DNA from: Nonomuraea soli
Lineage (GTDB): Bacteria > Actinomycetota > Actinomycetes > Streptosporangiales > Streptosporangiaceae
Assembly (NCBI RefSeq): GCF_013761175.1
Contig: NZ_JACDUR010000003.1
Coordinates: 965,896-1,029,895, forward strand
Reading direction: 5' to 3'
Length of the DNA: 64,000 nt
Position 1 is the first letter of the stretch. Every line of letters begins with the position of its first letter. The position numbers and the translations under genes are program-made. The notes beneath the pieces are model-generated. The model did no database searches, was not told the DNA's origin, and saw only the letters and a list, made by a program, of their open reading frames with translations. Positions 35,845 to 45,455 of this stretch are shown here, piece after piece.

Positions 35845-36759
35845 TCATTTCACGCGCGCGGCCCGGGCGTGCCAGGTGTCGCAGGCGGCGGGCCGCAGCT
35901 GGTCGAAGCCGCGATCGAACCACGTGAACTGGGTGCGCGGCAGGCCGTGCGTGCGGTCCCACTCGTTGTCCTGGTCCCAGGTGACGATCGACTCGCGATA
36001 CTGGTCGAGCGTGGTGGGCGTGGGGAACAACGCGTCGTAGAACACGCCGAGCCCGATGCCGGAGAAACACTGAGCCTGCAGCTCCGACCTGCGTGTCACC
36101 GCGTCCTCGGCCTTCTTGCCCTCGCCGTCGGCGCGCCAGTAGGCACGGTTGGTGACGTCGCCGAACCCGGACATCTCCTGCACGTGGTGGCCGTACTCAT
36201 GGGCGATCAGGTCGACCATGTATATCCGCGCCTCCGGATACAGGTCGTCCTTCGTGATCAGCACCCACAGCCGCCTGTAGTCCTTCGAGCGGGAGTCGCC
36301 GCAGTACAGCCCGGTGGCGCCCTTGATCCACCCGCCGCACGCCTTCTTGGCCGGCTTGGACAGGAAGGAGCGCCGCGGCACCTGGAACTTCAGCCCCGCC
36401 CTGGTGAACTCGGCCTTCCAGTGCCGGTCCAGGCACGAGGCGAAGGCCGCCAGGTAGTTCCGCATGCCTCTCCAGCTGTTGTACGGCACGGCGGGCGTCT
36501 TGCAGGCACGTGGCCTGGCCTTGGTCAGCTTGTTCAGCGGGTTGCGGTCACGGGCGGCGTCACCCACCGGGGGATCGCTCAGCACCCGGCGCGGCGCGGG
36601 AGTGGCCGAGGGCTTGGACCTGGGCTTGGCGGTCGCGGTGGGCTTGGGGCGCGCCGCCTGCTTCGTGGGCGCGGGCGGCGTGGACGCCGAGGGCACCGGG
36701 AGCAGGGAGCATCCGGTGATCAGGAAAGCGGCCACGAGCAGGGGGAGCATGCGGGGCAT
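35845..36759 (-). CDS. Lipoprotein neutral zinc metallopeptidase (YpfJ-like), copy A
   Basis: A 304-residue predicted lipoprotein: signal peptide with lipobox LITGC (Cys17), Pro/Thr/Lys-rich linker (about 20-60), then a zinc metallopeptidase domain of the YpfJ/COG2321 type with HEYGHHVQEMSGFG (HExxH) and RRSELQAQCFSGIG, in which the Glu is the third-ligand helix. Six cysteines probably form disulfides. It is 35% to 50% similar by eye to the next gene, an evident tandem duplicate. Role unknown; possibly cell-wall or surface protein processing. Confidence 0.82.
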   Translation of the reverse strand: MPRMLPLLVAAFLITGCSLLPVPSASTPPAPTKQAARPKPTATAKPRSKPSATPAPRRVLSDPPVGDAARDRNPLNKLTKARPRACKTPAVPYNSWRGMRNYLAAFASCLDRHWKAEFTRAGLKFQVPRRSFLSKPAKKACGGWIKGATGLYCGDSRSKDYRRLWVLITKDDLYPEARIYMVDLIAHEYGHHVQEMSGFGDVTNRAYWRADGEGKKAEDAVTRRSELQAQCFSGIGLGVFYDALFPTPTTLDQYRESIVTWDQDNEWDRTHGLPRTQFTWFDRGFDQLRPAACDTWHARAARVK

Positions 36760-36795
36760 AGTGGCGTATCACGATATATGCGTTTCCGGATGGGG

Positions 36796-37707
<912 letters not shown>

Positions 37708-37734
37708 AGCCGCAAATCATGCCTTATGTCGCTT

Positions 37735-38043
37735 TTATCCCTCTAGGCCCAATTCCATAACGAGCATCCGCTTCGGCTTGGCCCCCACGATCTGCTTCAC
37801 CGGCTCCCCGTTCTCGAAGAGCACCATCGTCGGCAGCCCCATCACCCCGTACCGGGCCCCGATCTGCGGATGCTCGTCGAAGTTCAGCTTCCCGATCGTC
37901 AGCCCGTGCTCGGCCTCGATCTCGGCCAGCACCGGCGCGACCATGCGGCACGGACCGCACCACTCGGCCCAGAAGTCGACGAGCACCGGCTTGTCGCTCC
38001 TGAGCACCTGCTCCTCGAAGGTGTCGGCGGTCAACTCGATCAT
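37735..38043 (-). CDS. trxA: Thioredoxin
   Basis: A 102-residue thioredoxin with active site DFWAEWCGPCRMVAP (WCGPC at about 28-32), cis-Pro segment GLPTMVLF and buried Asp. It reduces protein disulfides. Its ATG overlaps the stop of the upstream MerR gene (ATGA), so production is directly coupled to that regulator. A separate main thioredoxin with its reductase is probably elsewhere. Confidence 0.95.
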   Translation of the reverse strand: MIELTADTFEEQVLRSDKPVLVDFWAEWCGPCRMVAPVLAEIEAEHGLTIGKLNFDEHPQIGARYGVMGLPTMVLFENGEPVKQIVGAKPKRMLVMELGLEG

Positions 38044-38390
38044 TGCAACGCTCCCTTGAGCTGGGCGGCCACTTCGGCGCGGCGGGCGAGCAGGACGCGG
38101 ATCTCCTCGTCGATCTCGGCGATCTTGCGGCGGTAGACCTCGACCGACTCCGAGCAGGAGCCGCCCGAGGGCTGCCCGCTGCGCAGGCAGTCGACGAAGG
38201 GCCTGGCGTCCTCCAGGGTGAAGCCGATCGCGAGCAGCTCACGGATCTCGCTCACCAGGCGCACGTCGCCCTCGTCGTACTCCCGGTAGCCGTTGCTCTC
38301 GCGTCTGGCGGAGATCAGGCCGTGCTGCTCGTAGTAGCGCAAGGAGCGGGTGCTCGCGCCGGTCTTGGTGGCCAGCTCGCCGATTCGCAT
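38040..38390 (-). CDS. MerR-family regulator coupled to thioredoxin
   Basis: A 116-residue MerR protein from ATG 38390: HTH MRIGELATKTGASTRSLRYY, wing ESNGYREYDEGD, dimerisation helix at the C-terminus. Two cysteines (DCLRSG and GSCSES, about residues 68 and 80) lie in the effector region and could sense thiol stress or metals. Its promoter has the long spacer typical of MerR targets and an inner dyad (38397-38428), and the predicted transcript start coincides with the ATG, so the mRNA may be leaderless. Likely autoregulated merR-trxA operon. Confidence 0.87.
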   Translation of the reverse strand: MRIGELATKTGASTRSLRYYEQHGLISARRESNGYREYDEGDVRLVSEIRELLAIGFTLEDARPFVDCLRSGQPSGGSCSESVEVYRRKIAEIDEEIRVLLARRAEVAAQLKGALQ

Positions 38391-38396
38391 ACCGCC

Positions 38397-38428
38397 AAGG
38401 TAAACGTTGACACCGATGTCAGGGTCAA
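38397..38428 (-). promoter_or_regulatory. MerR-type promoter of merR-trxA
   Basis: Minus strand: -35 TTGACC (38423-38428), dyad TGACA-N4-TGTCA (38408-38421) in the spacer, -10 TACCTT (38397-38402) or TTACCT (38398-38403). The 19-20 bp spacer with a central dyad is the hallmark of MerR-activated promoters. Confidence 0.7.
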
Positions 38429-38431
38429 GGC

Positions 38432-39130
38432 CTAGAAGCGGCGCCAGCGCAGCACGTTCGGGTAGGGGAGTTCGAGTCCGGTCACCTCCGACGCGGCGGA
38501 GCGCGCCACCCTGGGGGTGAACTCGATGCGCAGCACCGCCTCCAGGTCCGCCCTGGTCTCGAAGGCCATCCGCAGGTCGAGCTCCTCGCGCTCCCAGCCC
38601 TGCCGGGTCCAGAACTCCTCCACCTTGGCGGGGGAGTACTGCGGCACGGTCTCGCGGAACCACCGCCCGAACGCGCCGCGCGAGCCGTCGAGGTCGATCA
38701 CGAAGGCCGCGCCGCCCCGCCGTACGACTCTGGACAGCTCCCGCAGGCCGGGCTCGCACCCCGGGCCGAAGAAGTAGGCCCACCGCGCGATCGCGACGTC
38801 GACCGACGCGTCGGGCAGGGGGAGCGCCTGCGCGGCTGCGGCGTGGACGGTGACGTTGTCCAGGGCGGCGCAGCGGCGTCTGGCCACGCTCACCAGGTCG
38901 CCGTGGGGTTCGACGCCGATCACGGCGCGCGCCTCGCGGGCGTAGGCGGGAAGGTGGTAGCCGGTGCCGCAGCCGATGTCGAGGACGGTGGCGCCGCTCC
39001 AGGGACGCAGCTCACGCAGGCGGGCGTCGGCCAGGCCCTCGGGATCCACCGCGCGGTTCTCGGTTTCGTAGACCGCGGGGGTGTTCCAGATGTTGGGGCT
39101 GGGGATCGCGCCGGTGTGGATGCGTGGCAT
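38432..39130 (-). CDS. Class I SAM-dependent methyltransferase
   Basis: A 232-residue methyltransferase. SAM motif I is VLDIGCGTGYHLPAYA (about residues 49-64); later motifs IARWAYFFGPG and GGAAFVIDLDG. The N-terminus IPSPNIWNTPAVYETENRAVDP is typical of actinobacterial UbiE/COQ5-like small-molecule methyltransferases. Substrate unknown. It lies upstream of the merR-trxA operon on the same strand but its stop is within 5 bases of that promoter, so it is a separate unit. Confidence 0.85.
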   Translation of the reverse strand: MPRIHTGAIPSPNIWNTPAVYETENRAVDPEGLADARLRELRPWSGATVLDIGCGTGYHLPAYAREARAVIGVEPHGDLVSVARRRCAALDNVTVHAAAAQALPLPDASVDVAIARWAYFFGPGCEPGLRELSRVVRRGGAAFVIDLDGSRGAFGRWFRETVPQYSPAKVEEFWTRQGWEREELDLRMAFETRADLEAVLRIEFTPRVARSAASEVTGLELPYPNVLRWRRF

Positions 39131-39169
39131 GGGTCAACGATAGGAGAGCTCGCGCTTTAGGCTGGCAGG

Positions 39170-39979
39170 GTGACAGACGTCATCCGCGTGCCCAATGCGA
39201 AGATCGCATTGTCCACGGCTTCGGTATATCCGGAACGCACTCCCGACGCGTTCGAACTCGCCGGGCGCCTCGGTTACGACGGTGTCGAGATCATGGTGGG
39301 CGCAGACCCGGTCAGCCAGGACATCGACGTCATCGAGCGGCTGTCCGACCACTACGAGGTGCCGGTGCTGGCCATCCACGCGCCCTGCCTGCTGGTGACC
39401 CAGCGGGTCTGGGGCCGTGACCCGTGGGCCAAGCTGGTCAAGGCACAGCAGGCCGCCGAGCGGCTGGGCGCCACCACGGTCGTGGTACACCCGCCCTTCC
39501 GCTGGCAGCGCGACTACGCCCGTGACTTCGAGATCGGGCTGGCCCGCATGCGCGACGAGACCGACGTGGTCTTCGCCGTCGAGAACATGTTCCCCCTCAA
39601 GGCCAGGGGCAAGGCGGTGGTGCCCTACTCACCCGACTGGAACCCGATCGACTACGACTTCCCCAACGTCACCCTCGACCTGTCGCACACGGCGGTGTCA
39701 CGTTCCGACGCGATGGAGATGGCGGTCAAGCTGGGCGACCGGCTGGCCCACCTGCATCTGGCCGACGGGACCGGGGTGACCAACCTCGACGAGCACCTGG
39801 TGCCGGGCCGCGGCAACCAGCCGTGCGCGGCGATACTCGAGCGGCTGGCCACGACCGGCTTCACCGGCAACGTGGTGCTCGAGATCAACACCCGTAAGGC
39901 CGTCAGCCGTACGGAACGTATCGACGATCTCGCGGAGGCGCTGGCCTTCGCCCGGCTCCACCTCGCGACCTCTCCATGA
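39170..39979 (+). CDS. Sugar-phosphate isomerase/epimerase-like TIM barrel
   Basis: A 269-residue xylose-isomerase-like TIM barrel. Putative metal ligands: Glu in DGVEIMVG, His in VVVHPPF, Glu in FAVENMFP, Asp-x-S-H in LDLSHTAV, His in LHLADG, and Glu in VVLEINTR. Starts at GTG 39170. The following methyltransferase ATG overlaps its stop (ATGA), giving an operon of epimerase, methyltransferase and TetR regulator. Substrate unknown; family members act on inositol or sugar derivatives. Confidence 0.83.
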   Translation: MTDVIRVPNAKIALSTASVYPERTPDAFELAGRLGYDGVEIMVGADPVSQDIDVIERLSDHYEVPVLAIHAPCLLVTQRVWGRDPWAKLVKAQQAAERLGATTVVVHPPFRWQRDYARDFEIGLARMRDETDVVFAVENMFPLKARGKAVVPYSPDWNPIDYDFPNVTLDLSHTAVSRSDAMEMAVKLGDRLAHLHLADGTGVTNLDEHLVPGRGNQPCAAILERLATTGFTGNVVLEINTRKAVSRTERIDDLAEALAFARLHLATSP

Positions 39980-40719
39980 TCAGACGCACCCTCGGCAAGG
40001 TCTTCGACCGGGTGGCCGACGCCTACGACGCGGCCAGGCCCGGGTACCCCGACGGCCTGTTCGCGGCGCTGGCCGAGCTGGCGGAAACCTCGCTCAACGG
40101 CGCCCTGGTGGTCGACGTCGGCGCCGGCACCGGCATCTCGACCAGGGCCTTGCAGGCCAGAGGTGCGCGGGTGGTGGCCGTCGACCCCGGCGCCGAGATG
40201 TTGTCGCGCCTGGTGTCGCGAGGCGCGGGCGCGGCGGTGCGGGCCGACGGCAACCAGCTCCCGCTCCACGACGGGGTGGCCGACCTGGTGTGCTACGCCC
40301 AGTCGTGGCACTGGCTCGACCCGGTCGTCTCGGTGAACGAGGCGCGGCGCGTGCTCCGCCGTACGGGCATGATCGCCGCGTGGTGGAACACCCACGACAC
40401 GGCCAGGGCCGACTGGCTGGCCGGTTACGAGGCCGAGCTGGCCGAGCTCGCCCCCGAATACTGGGGTCCCGCGCATCCCCAGTGGCGTGTGCCGTCGATC
40501 GCGGCCGTGCTCGACGTCGAGGAACGCTGGGTCCACTGGACCCGGCTGGTGACGGTCGACGACTTCCTGCTCGATCTCAGGTCGCACTCCTACATGGCCG
40601 CCCTCGATCCCGGTCAGGCCGACGAGCTGGTCGGCAGGCTGCGCGGGCGGCTCGACGGCGACGCTCAGGAAGGCGTGCTGACCGTGCCGATGCGCGTCTA
40701 CCTGGCGGTGGGTCGTTGA
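39976..40719 (+). CDS. Class I SAM-dependent methyltransferase
   Basis: A 247-residue methyltransferase with VVDVGAGTGISTRALQ (motif I, about residues 43-58), VDPGAEML and SWHWLDP (post-motif). Proteins with the FDRVADAYDAARPGYP N-terminus are generic methyltransferase_11 members. It overlaps its upstream neighbour by ATGA and the downstream TetR gene by TTGA. Target unknown. Confidence 0.85.
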   Translation: MIRRTLGKVFDRVADAYDAARPGYPDGLFAALAELAETSLNGALVVDVGAGTGISTRALQARGARVVAVDPGAEMLSRLVSRGAGAAVRADGNQLPLHDGVADLVCYAQSWHWLDPVVSVNEARRVLRRTGMIAAWWNTHDTARADWLAGYEAELAELAPEYWGPAHPQWRVPSIAAVLDVEERWVHWTRLVTVDDFLLDLRSHSYMAALDPGQADELVGRLRGRLDGDAQEGVLTVPMRVYLAVGR

Positions 40720-41297
40720 GTACGGCCCGCAGGCCCGGACGCCGCCCGGGTGCGGCCGACACCAGGGGAGAGATCCTCACGGCGGCGCGGAAGGTCTTCT
40801 CGGAGAAGGGGTACGACAAGGCCACCATGCGCGGCATCGCCAGGGAGGCGGGCGTCGATCCTGCCCTGGTGCACCACTACTTCGCCAACAAGGAGGGCGT
40901 TTTCGCGGAGGCGCTGCAGCTTCCCGTCACGCCCGACGTGATCCTGCCCGAGCTCCTCGGCGCGCCGCGACACGAACTGGGGGAGCGGCTGGTCAGGCTG
41001 CTGCTCACGGTGACCTCCGACCCGCAGGCCAGGGAGCCGGTCATCGCGCTGATGCGCTCGGCGATGACCAACGACCAGGCGAGGGAGACACTGCGGGAGT
41101 TCATGTCGAGCGCGATGTTGTTCCGCGTGGCCGACGCGCTGGAGGTGCCCCACATCCGCATCGAGGCGGCTTTCGCGCAGATGTTTGGGATCATCATGGC
41201 GAGGTATGTCCTCCGGCTGGAACCGATCGCCTCCGCTGACCTGGAAGAGATCGTCGAACTGGTGGGGCCGACGCTCCAGCGCTACCTTGACCCATAG
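40716..41297 (+). CDS. TetR-family regulator
   Basis: A 193-residue repressor from a TTG start (TTGA overlap with the methyltransferase stop; no ATG or GTG fits). N-terminal basic tail TARRPGRRPGAADTRGEIL precedes the HTH TMRGIAREAGVDPALVHHYFANKE. The C-terminal ligand domain is of the TetR_C_17-like type common in actinobacteria. A perfect palindrome GTAACGTTAC lies 17 bp after its stop, before etfD, and is a candidate site for it. Confidence 0.9.
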   Translation: MSTARRPGRRPGAADTRGEILTAARKVFSEKGYDKATMRGIAREAGVDPALVHHYFANKEGVFAEALQLPVTPDVILPELLGAPRHELGERLVRLLLTVTSDPQAREPVIALMRSAMTNDQARETLREFMSSAMLFRVADALEVPHIRIEAAFAQMFGIIMARYVLRLEPIASADLEEIVELVGPTLQRYLDP

Positions 41298-41313
41298 AGC
41301 ATTGTTCTAGATG

Positions 41314-41323
41314 GTAACGTTAC
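41314..41323. promoter_or_regulatory. Palindrome upstream of etfD-like gene
   Basis: GTAACGTTAC, perfect 10-bp palindrome in the 108-bp space between the TetR gene and the EtfD-like gene. A related core (TAACGTTAC) also occurs at 5765-5773 upstream of the chaplin gene. Operator status is a guess. Confidence 0.35.
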
Positions 41324-41405
41324 TCGCCAGTAGCAAGGCTGGGGAGAACGTGGCTGACCAGCCGACGTAGGCTGATTGGCAACGCAACTCTGTGGGAGGG
41401 ACCCG

Positions 41406-43502
41406 GTGCTCTGGGTAGCGATCCTCGCGCTCGTCATGACCGTCGCGGCGGTGGCCGTGGCCGGAAGGCGGGCGTTGTTCCTCTTCAAGCTGGCCACCTC
41501 CGGCCCGCCCGCTCCCGAGCGGATCGAATATGCCAAGACCCATGTGCCCGAAGAGCTGAAGGCGCAGATCGTCGAGGTCTTCGGCCAGAAGAAGCTGCTC
41601 AAGTGGACCCCTTCTGGCATCGCGCACTTCTTCGTCATGTGGGCGTTCTTCATCCTGCTGACGGTCTACATCGAGGCCTACGGCGCGATCATCCAGGGTG
41701 CGATCACCGGTGAGCCCGACTTCCACATCCCGATCATCGGGCAGTGGGCGGTGCTCGGCTTCCTGCAGGACTTCATCGCGGTGGCCTGTCTGCTCGGCCT
41801 CGTCGCCTTCGCGGTCATCCGGATCAAGAACTCTCCCAAGACCGAGGGCCGCAAGTCGCGCTTCTTCGGCTCCCACCTGGGCGGCGCCTGGCTCGTCCTG
41901 TTCATGATCTTCAACATCATCTGGACGTTGTTCCTCGCCCGCGGCGCCGCCAGCGCCAACGGCAACCTGCCTTACGACAGCGGCGCCTTCGTCTCCATCG
42001 GGCTCGGCAACATCCTGCCCGCCAGCACGCTGCTCGAAGAGATCGCCCTGCTGCTGCACATCGGCTTCATGCTGGTGTTCCTCGTCATCGTGGTGAACTC
42101 CAAGCACCTGCACATCTTCACCGCGCCGCTCAACGTGTTGTTCTCCCGCCGTCCCGACGGCCTGGGTGAGGCGCCCGAGATGCGGATCGACGGCAAGCCC
42201 GTCGACTTCGAGGACGAGGACCTCGACCCCGAGAAGCTGGGCCGCGGCAAGATCGGCGACACCACGTGGAAGGGCTTCCTCGACTTCTACTCCTGCACCG
42301 AGTGCGGGCGTTGCCAGTCGCAGTGCCCGGCGTGGAACACCGACAAGCCGCTGTCGCCGAAGATGCTCATCCTCGACCAGCGTGACCACGCCTTCAAGGT
42401 CGCGCCGTACCTCCTGCCCGGCGCCGACACCTCGCACGCCGGCCAGGACGTCCTGGCGCTGCTGGACAAGCCGCTCGTCGGTGAGGACGGCGTCATTCAC
42501 CCCGACGTGCTGTGGTCGTGCACCAACTGCGGCGCCTGCGTCGAGCAGTGCCCCGTCGACATCGAGCACATCGACCACATCCTCGACATGCGCCGCTACC
42601 AGGTCATGGTCGAATCGTCGTTCCCGTCCGAGGCGGGTGTGATGATCAAGAACCTGGAGAACAAGGCCAACCCGTGGGGCATGTCCGAGATGAAGCGGGC
42701 GGACTGGATCGAGGAGCTCGACTTCGAGGTCGAGGTCGTCGACGAGAAGCTCTCCGAGGACACGGAGTACCTCTTCTGGGTCGGCTGCGCCGGAGCCCTG
42801 GAGGACCGGGCCAAGAAGACCACCAAGGCCGTCGCCGAGCTGCTGCACATCGCGGGCGTCAAGTTCGCCGTGCTCGGTCCCATGGAGGCCTGCACCGGTG
42901 ACCCCGCCCGTCGCCTGGGCATGGAGTTCATCTTCAACATGCTGGCCAAGCAGAACATCGAGACGCTGACCGAGGTCGGCGCGAAGAAGATCGTCGCGAC
43001 CTGCCCGCACTGCTTCAACACCCTGGCCAACGAGTATCCGCAGCTGGGCGGTCAGTTCGAGGTCGTGCACCACACCCAGCTGCTGGCCAAGCTGGTCGAC
43101 GAGGGCAAGCTGGTGCCGATCAACCCGATCGAGGAGAAGATCACCTACCACGACCCGTGCTTCCTCGGCCGCCACAACAAGGTCTACAGCCAGCCCCGCG
43201 ACATCATGTCGAAGGTGCCCGGCGTGCAGACCCAGGAGATGCACCGCCACAAGGACCGCGGCTTCTGCTGCGGCGCCGGAGGCGCGCGCATGTGGATGGA
43301 GGAGCGGCTCGGCAAGCGCATCAACACCGAGCGGGTCGACGAGGCGCTGACGACCGATCCCGACACCGTCTCCACCGCCTGCCCCTTCTGTCTCGTGATG
43401 CTCGGTGACGCCATCAACGAGAAGAAGAACGGCGGCCAGGCCAAGGAGTCGCTGGAAGTGGTGGACGTGGCGCAGCTTCTGATTCGTTCCGTCAAATCCT
43501 GA
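41406..43502 (+). CDS. EtfD-like membrane Fe-S oxidoreductase (HdrD/GlpC type)
   Basis: A 698-residue protein from GTG 41406 (GGGAGGG ribosome site). Residues 1-250 have about six transmembrane helices with His residues for heme (nitrate-reductase gamma-like); then two 4Fe-4S motifs, CTECGRCQSQCP and CTNCGACVEQCP, and two CCG cysteine-rich domains (CPHCFN region and FCCGAGGARMWME). This order matches Rv0338c (EtfD), which passes electrons from electron-transfer flavoprotein in fatty-acid oxidation to menaquinone. Partner etfAB genes are not in the window. Confidence 0.88.
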   Translation: MLWVAILALVMTVAAVAVAGRRALFLFKLATSGPPAPERIEYAKTHVPEELKAQIVEVFGQKKLLKWTPSGIAHFFVMWAFFILLTVYIEAYGAIIQGAITGEPDFHIPIIGQWAVLGFLQDFIAVACLLGLVAFAVIRIKNSPKTEGRKSRFFGSHLGGAWLVLFMIFNIIWTLFLARGAASANGNLPYDSGAFVSIGLGNILPASTLLEEIALLLHIGFMLVFLVIVVNSKHLHIFTAPLNVLFSRRPDGLGEAPEMRIDGKPVDFEDEDLDPEKLGRGKIGDTTWKGFLDFYSCTECGRCQSQCPAWNTDKPLSPKMLILDQRDHAFKVAPYLLPGADTSHAGQDVLALLDKPLVGEDGVIHPDVLWSCTNCGACVEQCPVDIEHIDHILDMRRYQVMVESSFPSEAGVMIKNLENKANPWGMSEMKRADWIEELDFEVEVVDEKLSEDTEYLFWVGCAGALEDRAKKTTKAVAELLHIAGVKFAVLGPMEACTGDPARRLGMEFIFNMLAKQNIETLTEVGAKKIVATCPHCFNTLANEYPQLGGQFEVVHHTQLLAKLVDEGKLVPINPIEEKITYHDPCFLGRHNKVYSQPRDIMSKVPGVQTQEMHRHKDRGFCCGAGGARMWMEERLGKRINTERVDEALTTDPDTVSTACPFCLVMLGDAINEKKNGGQAKESLEVVDVAQLLIRSVKS

Positions 43503-43599
43503 AACATCCGGATGTCAGGTACGAAACCCGGCATCCACATAACGGGAAAATCACGGTAACCTCAACGTCGCATGGCTTCAATCGACGGGGAGGGGGCCG

Positions 43600-44370
43600 G
43601 TGATACGCGTGGTCGTCACGGACGCCGAGGTCACCTTGGCTGATGTGCTCTCCCTCCGCCTCGCCATGGAGCACCCCCTCCCCGACGGCACCCACCTGGT
43701 GCTGAAACATCGGGTGAGCGGGGTGCAGCGGGAGATCCCGCTGGGTCCGCTGGAGACCGCCTCGCTGGCGGTCTCCCTGGCCCCGCTCGACCTGAGCGCG
43801 GGGCGCTGGGACGCCTACCTGCGCCACGACGGCAAGAAGACGCGGCTCAGATCCATCGATCCGGGCTTCTCCCTCGACCACCTCGACACCTACGCGCTGT
43901 GCAAGCGCACCCTGGCATACCGCTCATACCGCACCCGCAACGGCTACCTGGCGCTGAAGATCGCCGACGCGGCGCCCGCGGCCGAGGTCAAGGCGGTGTG
44001 GTTCCGCGAGGGCCGGTTCGAGGTCACGGGCGTGCTCGCCTACACCGGCCTCGACGACGACGACGCACGTCACGAGGCCAGGCTGACCCTCCACCGCCCC
44101 CAGGCCACCATCCGCACCCCGGCCACCGTGCAGGGCATCCGCTTCCACGCGGCCGTCTCCCTGGTCGACGTGATCACCGACGACCCCGGCAGCTGGGAGC
44201 CCGCGCTGGAGGTCGAGGGCGTGCCGACGCCGCTGCGCCTCAGCTCCCGCCTCGACGACGTCGACGGCAAGCGCCGCCGCGTGCACTATCCCGCCGCCCG
44301 CGTCGACGGCGTGCCCGTACGGCCCAGCTACACCGCCGACGACGAGCTGCGGATCGAGGTGGGCGGGTGA
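43600..44370 (+). CDS. Unknown protein translationally coupled to a glycosyltransferase
   Basis: A 256-residue mostly beta protein from GTG 43600 behind GGGGAGGGGG. No signal peptide or membrane helix; no family I can name. Features include LVLKHRVSGVQREIPLG, RWDAYLRHDGKKTRLRS and RRRVHYPAARVDG, reminiscent of beta-sandwich accessory domains seen next to wall-polymer transferases. Its stop overlaps the GTG of the glycosyltransferase (GTGA), so both are made together. Possibly a substrate-binding partner of that enzyme. Confidence 0.7.
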   Translation: MIRVVVTDAEVTLADVLSLRLAMEHPLPDGTHLVLKHRVSGVQREIPLGPLETASLAVSLAPLDLSAGRWDAYLRHDGKKTRLRSIDPGFSLDHLDTYALCKRTLAYRSYRTRNGYLALKIADAAPAAEVKAVWFREGRFEVTGVLAYTGLDDDDARHEARLTLHRPQATIRTPATVQGIRFHAAVSLVDVITDDPGSWEPALEVEGVPTPLRLSSRLDDVDGKRRRVHYPAARVDGVPVRPSYTADDELRIEVGG

Positions 44371-45434
44371 GGATCACGCTGGTGCTGCCCTCCGCGTACG
44401 GCATGCGCGGGGACGTGCGGGCCACCCTGAACCTCGCCGACGCGCTGTCGCTGCGCCACGACGTCGAGGTCGTGAGCATCAGGCGGCACAAGGAGAAACC
44501 CTTCTTCCCGGTCGGCCCGAATGTGCGGATGCGGTCGCTCATCGACGCCAGGCCGGGCGTGCGTCACCTGCTGCCGCGGGGACAGGTGCGGACAGAGGTG
44601 GCGTTGTGGCGCATGTTGCGTGGTCTCAAGAGTGACATTTTGCTGACCACCAGACCTGGGCTTTCTGTCCAGGCGGCCAGGTACGCGCCTCGCGAGATCT
44701 TCAGAATCGCCCGCGAGTGGGGCCGCCCCGCCGTACCAGGGCCCGTGAAGAAGTACTACCCGCGGCTCGACGCGGTCGTCACCGGCACCGAGTCGGCCAA
44801 GGACGAGTGGGACCGCCTCCTCGAGCAGGGCCCCGGCGTGCACGTCGTGCCCGACGCCCTCCCACCCGGGCCGTTCCCGCGCTCGCGCATGGACAACCGC
44901 ATCGTCGCCGCCGGCGGCAGGTGGGTGCCGGTCAAGGCCTACGACAGGCTCGTGCGGGCCTTCGCCGTCGTCGCCGACAAGCGGCCCGACTGGCGGCTGC
45001 GGCTGTACGGCTCAGGCCCGGAGGAGTCGCGCCTGAGGCAACTCGTGGGCGAGCTCAACCTGCACAACCACGTCTACTTCATGGGCACCACCTCCGATCT
45101 GGCCGGAGAGTTCGCCAAGGCCTCGATCGTGGCCACCTCGTCGCGCTCGGAGGACCTGGGCATGACGGTGCTGGAGGCGATGGGCTGCGGCGTGCCCGTC
45201 GTCGCCTTCGACGGGGCGCGCGGGCCCTCCGAGTTCATCGCCACCGGCTACAACGGGGTGCTCGTGCCCGAGGGCGACAACGAGTCCGAGCGGTTCGCCC
45301 TGGCCCTGCTCGCCGTGATCGACGACGAGCGGCGCAGGCGTTCCCTGGCCGCCGGGGCGATGGAGACCGTCGTACGCCACTCCGCCGGAGAGGTGTGCGA
45401 ACAATGGGAGAAACTGGTCAGCGATCTGCGCTGA
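44367..45434 (+). CDS. GT4-type glycosyltransferase
   Basis: A 355-residue GT-B enzyme. N-terminal VLPSAYGMRGDVRATLNLAD acceptor side; C-terminal donor site with GRWVPVKAYDRLVRAF, YGSGPEESRLR and the E-x7-E signature EDLGMTVLEAMGCGVPVVAF. GTG 44367 overlaps the upstream stop. Members of this type act on teichoic-acid or exopolysaccharide precursors (TarE/TagE relatives), but specificity cannot be read. Cytosolic, membrane-peripheral by inference. Confidence 0.9.
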   Translation: MRITLVLPSAYGMRGDVRATLNLADALSLRHDVEVVSIRRHKEKPFFPVGPNVRMRSLIDARPGVRHLLPRGQVRTEVALWRMLRGLKSDILLTTRPGLSVQAARYAPREIFRIAREWGRPAVPGPVKKYYPRLDAVVTGTESAKDEWDRLLEQGPGVHVVPDALPPGPFPRSRMDNRIVAAGGRWVPVKAYDRLVRAFAVVADKRPDWRLRLYGSGPEESRLRQLVGELNLHNHVYFMGTTSDLAGEFAKASIVATSSRSEDLGMTVLEAMGCGVPVVAFDGARGPSEFIATGYNGVLVPEGDNESERFALALLAVIDDERRRRSLAAGAMETVVRHSAGEVCEQWEKLVSDLR

Positions 45435-45455
45435 CGGAGCCGGTACCTTGTAGTC

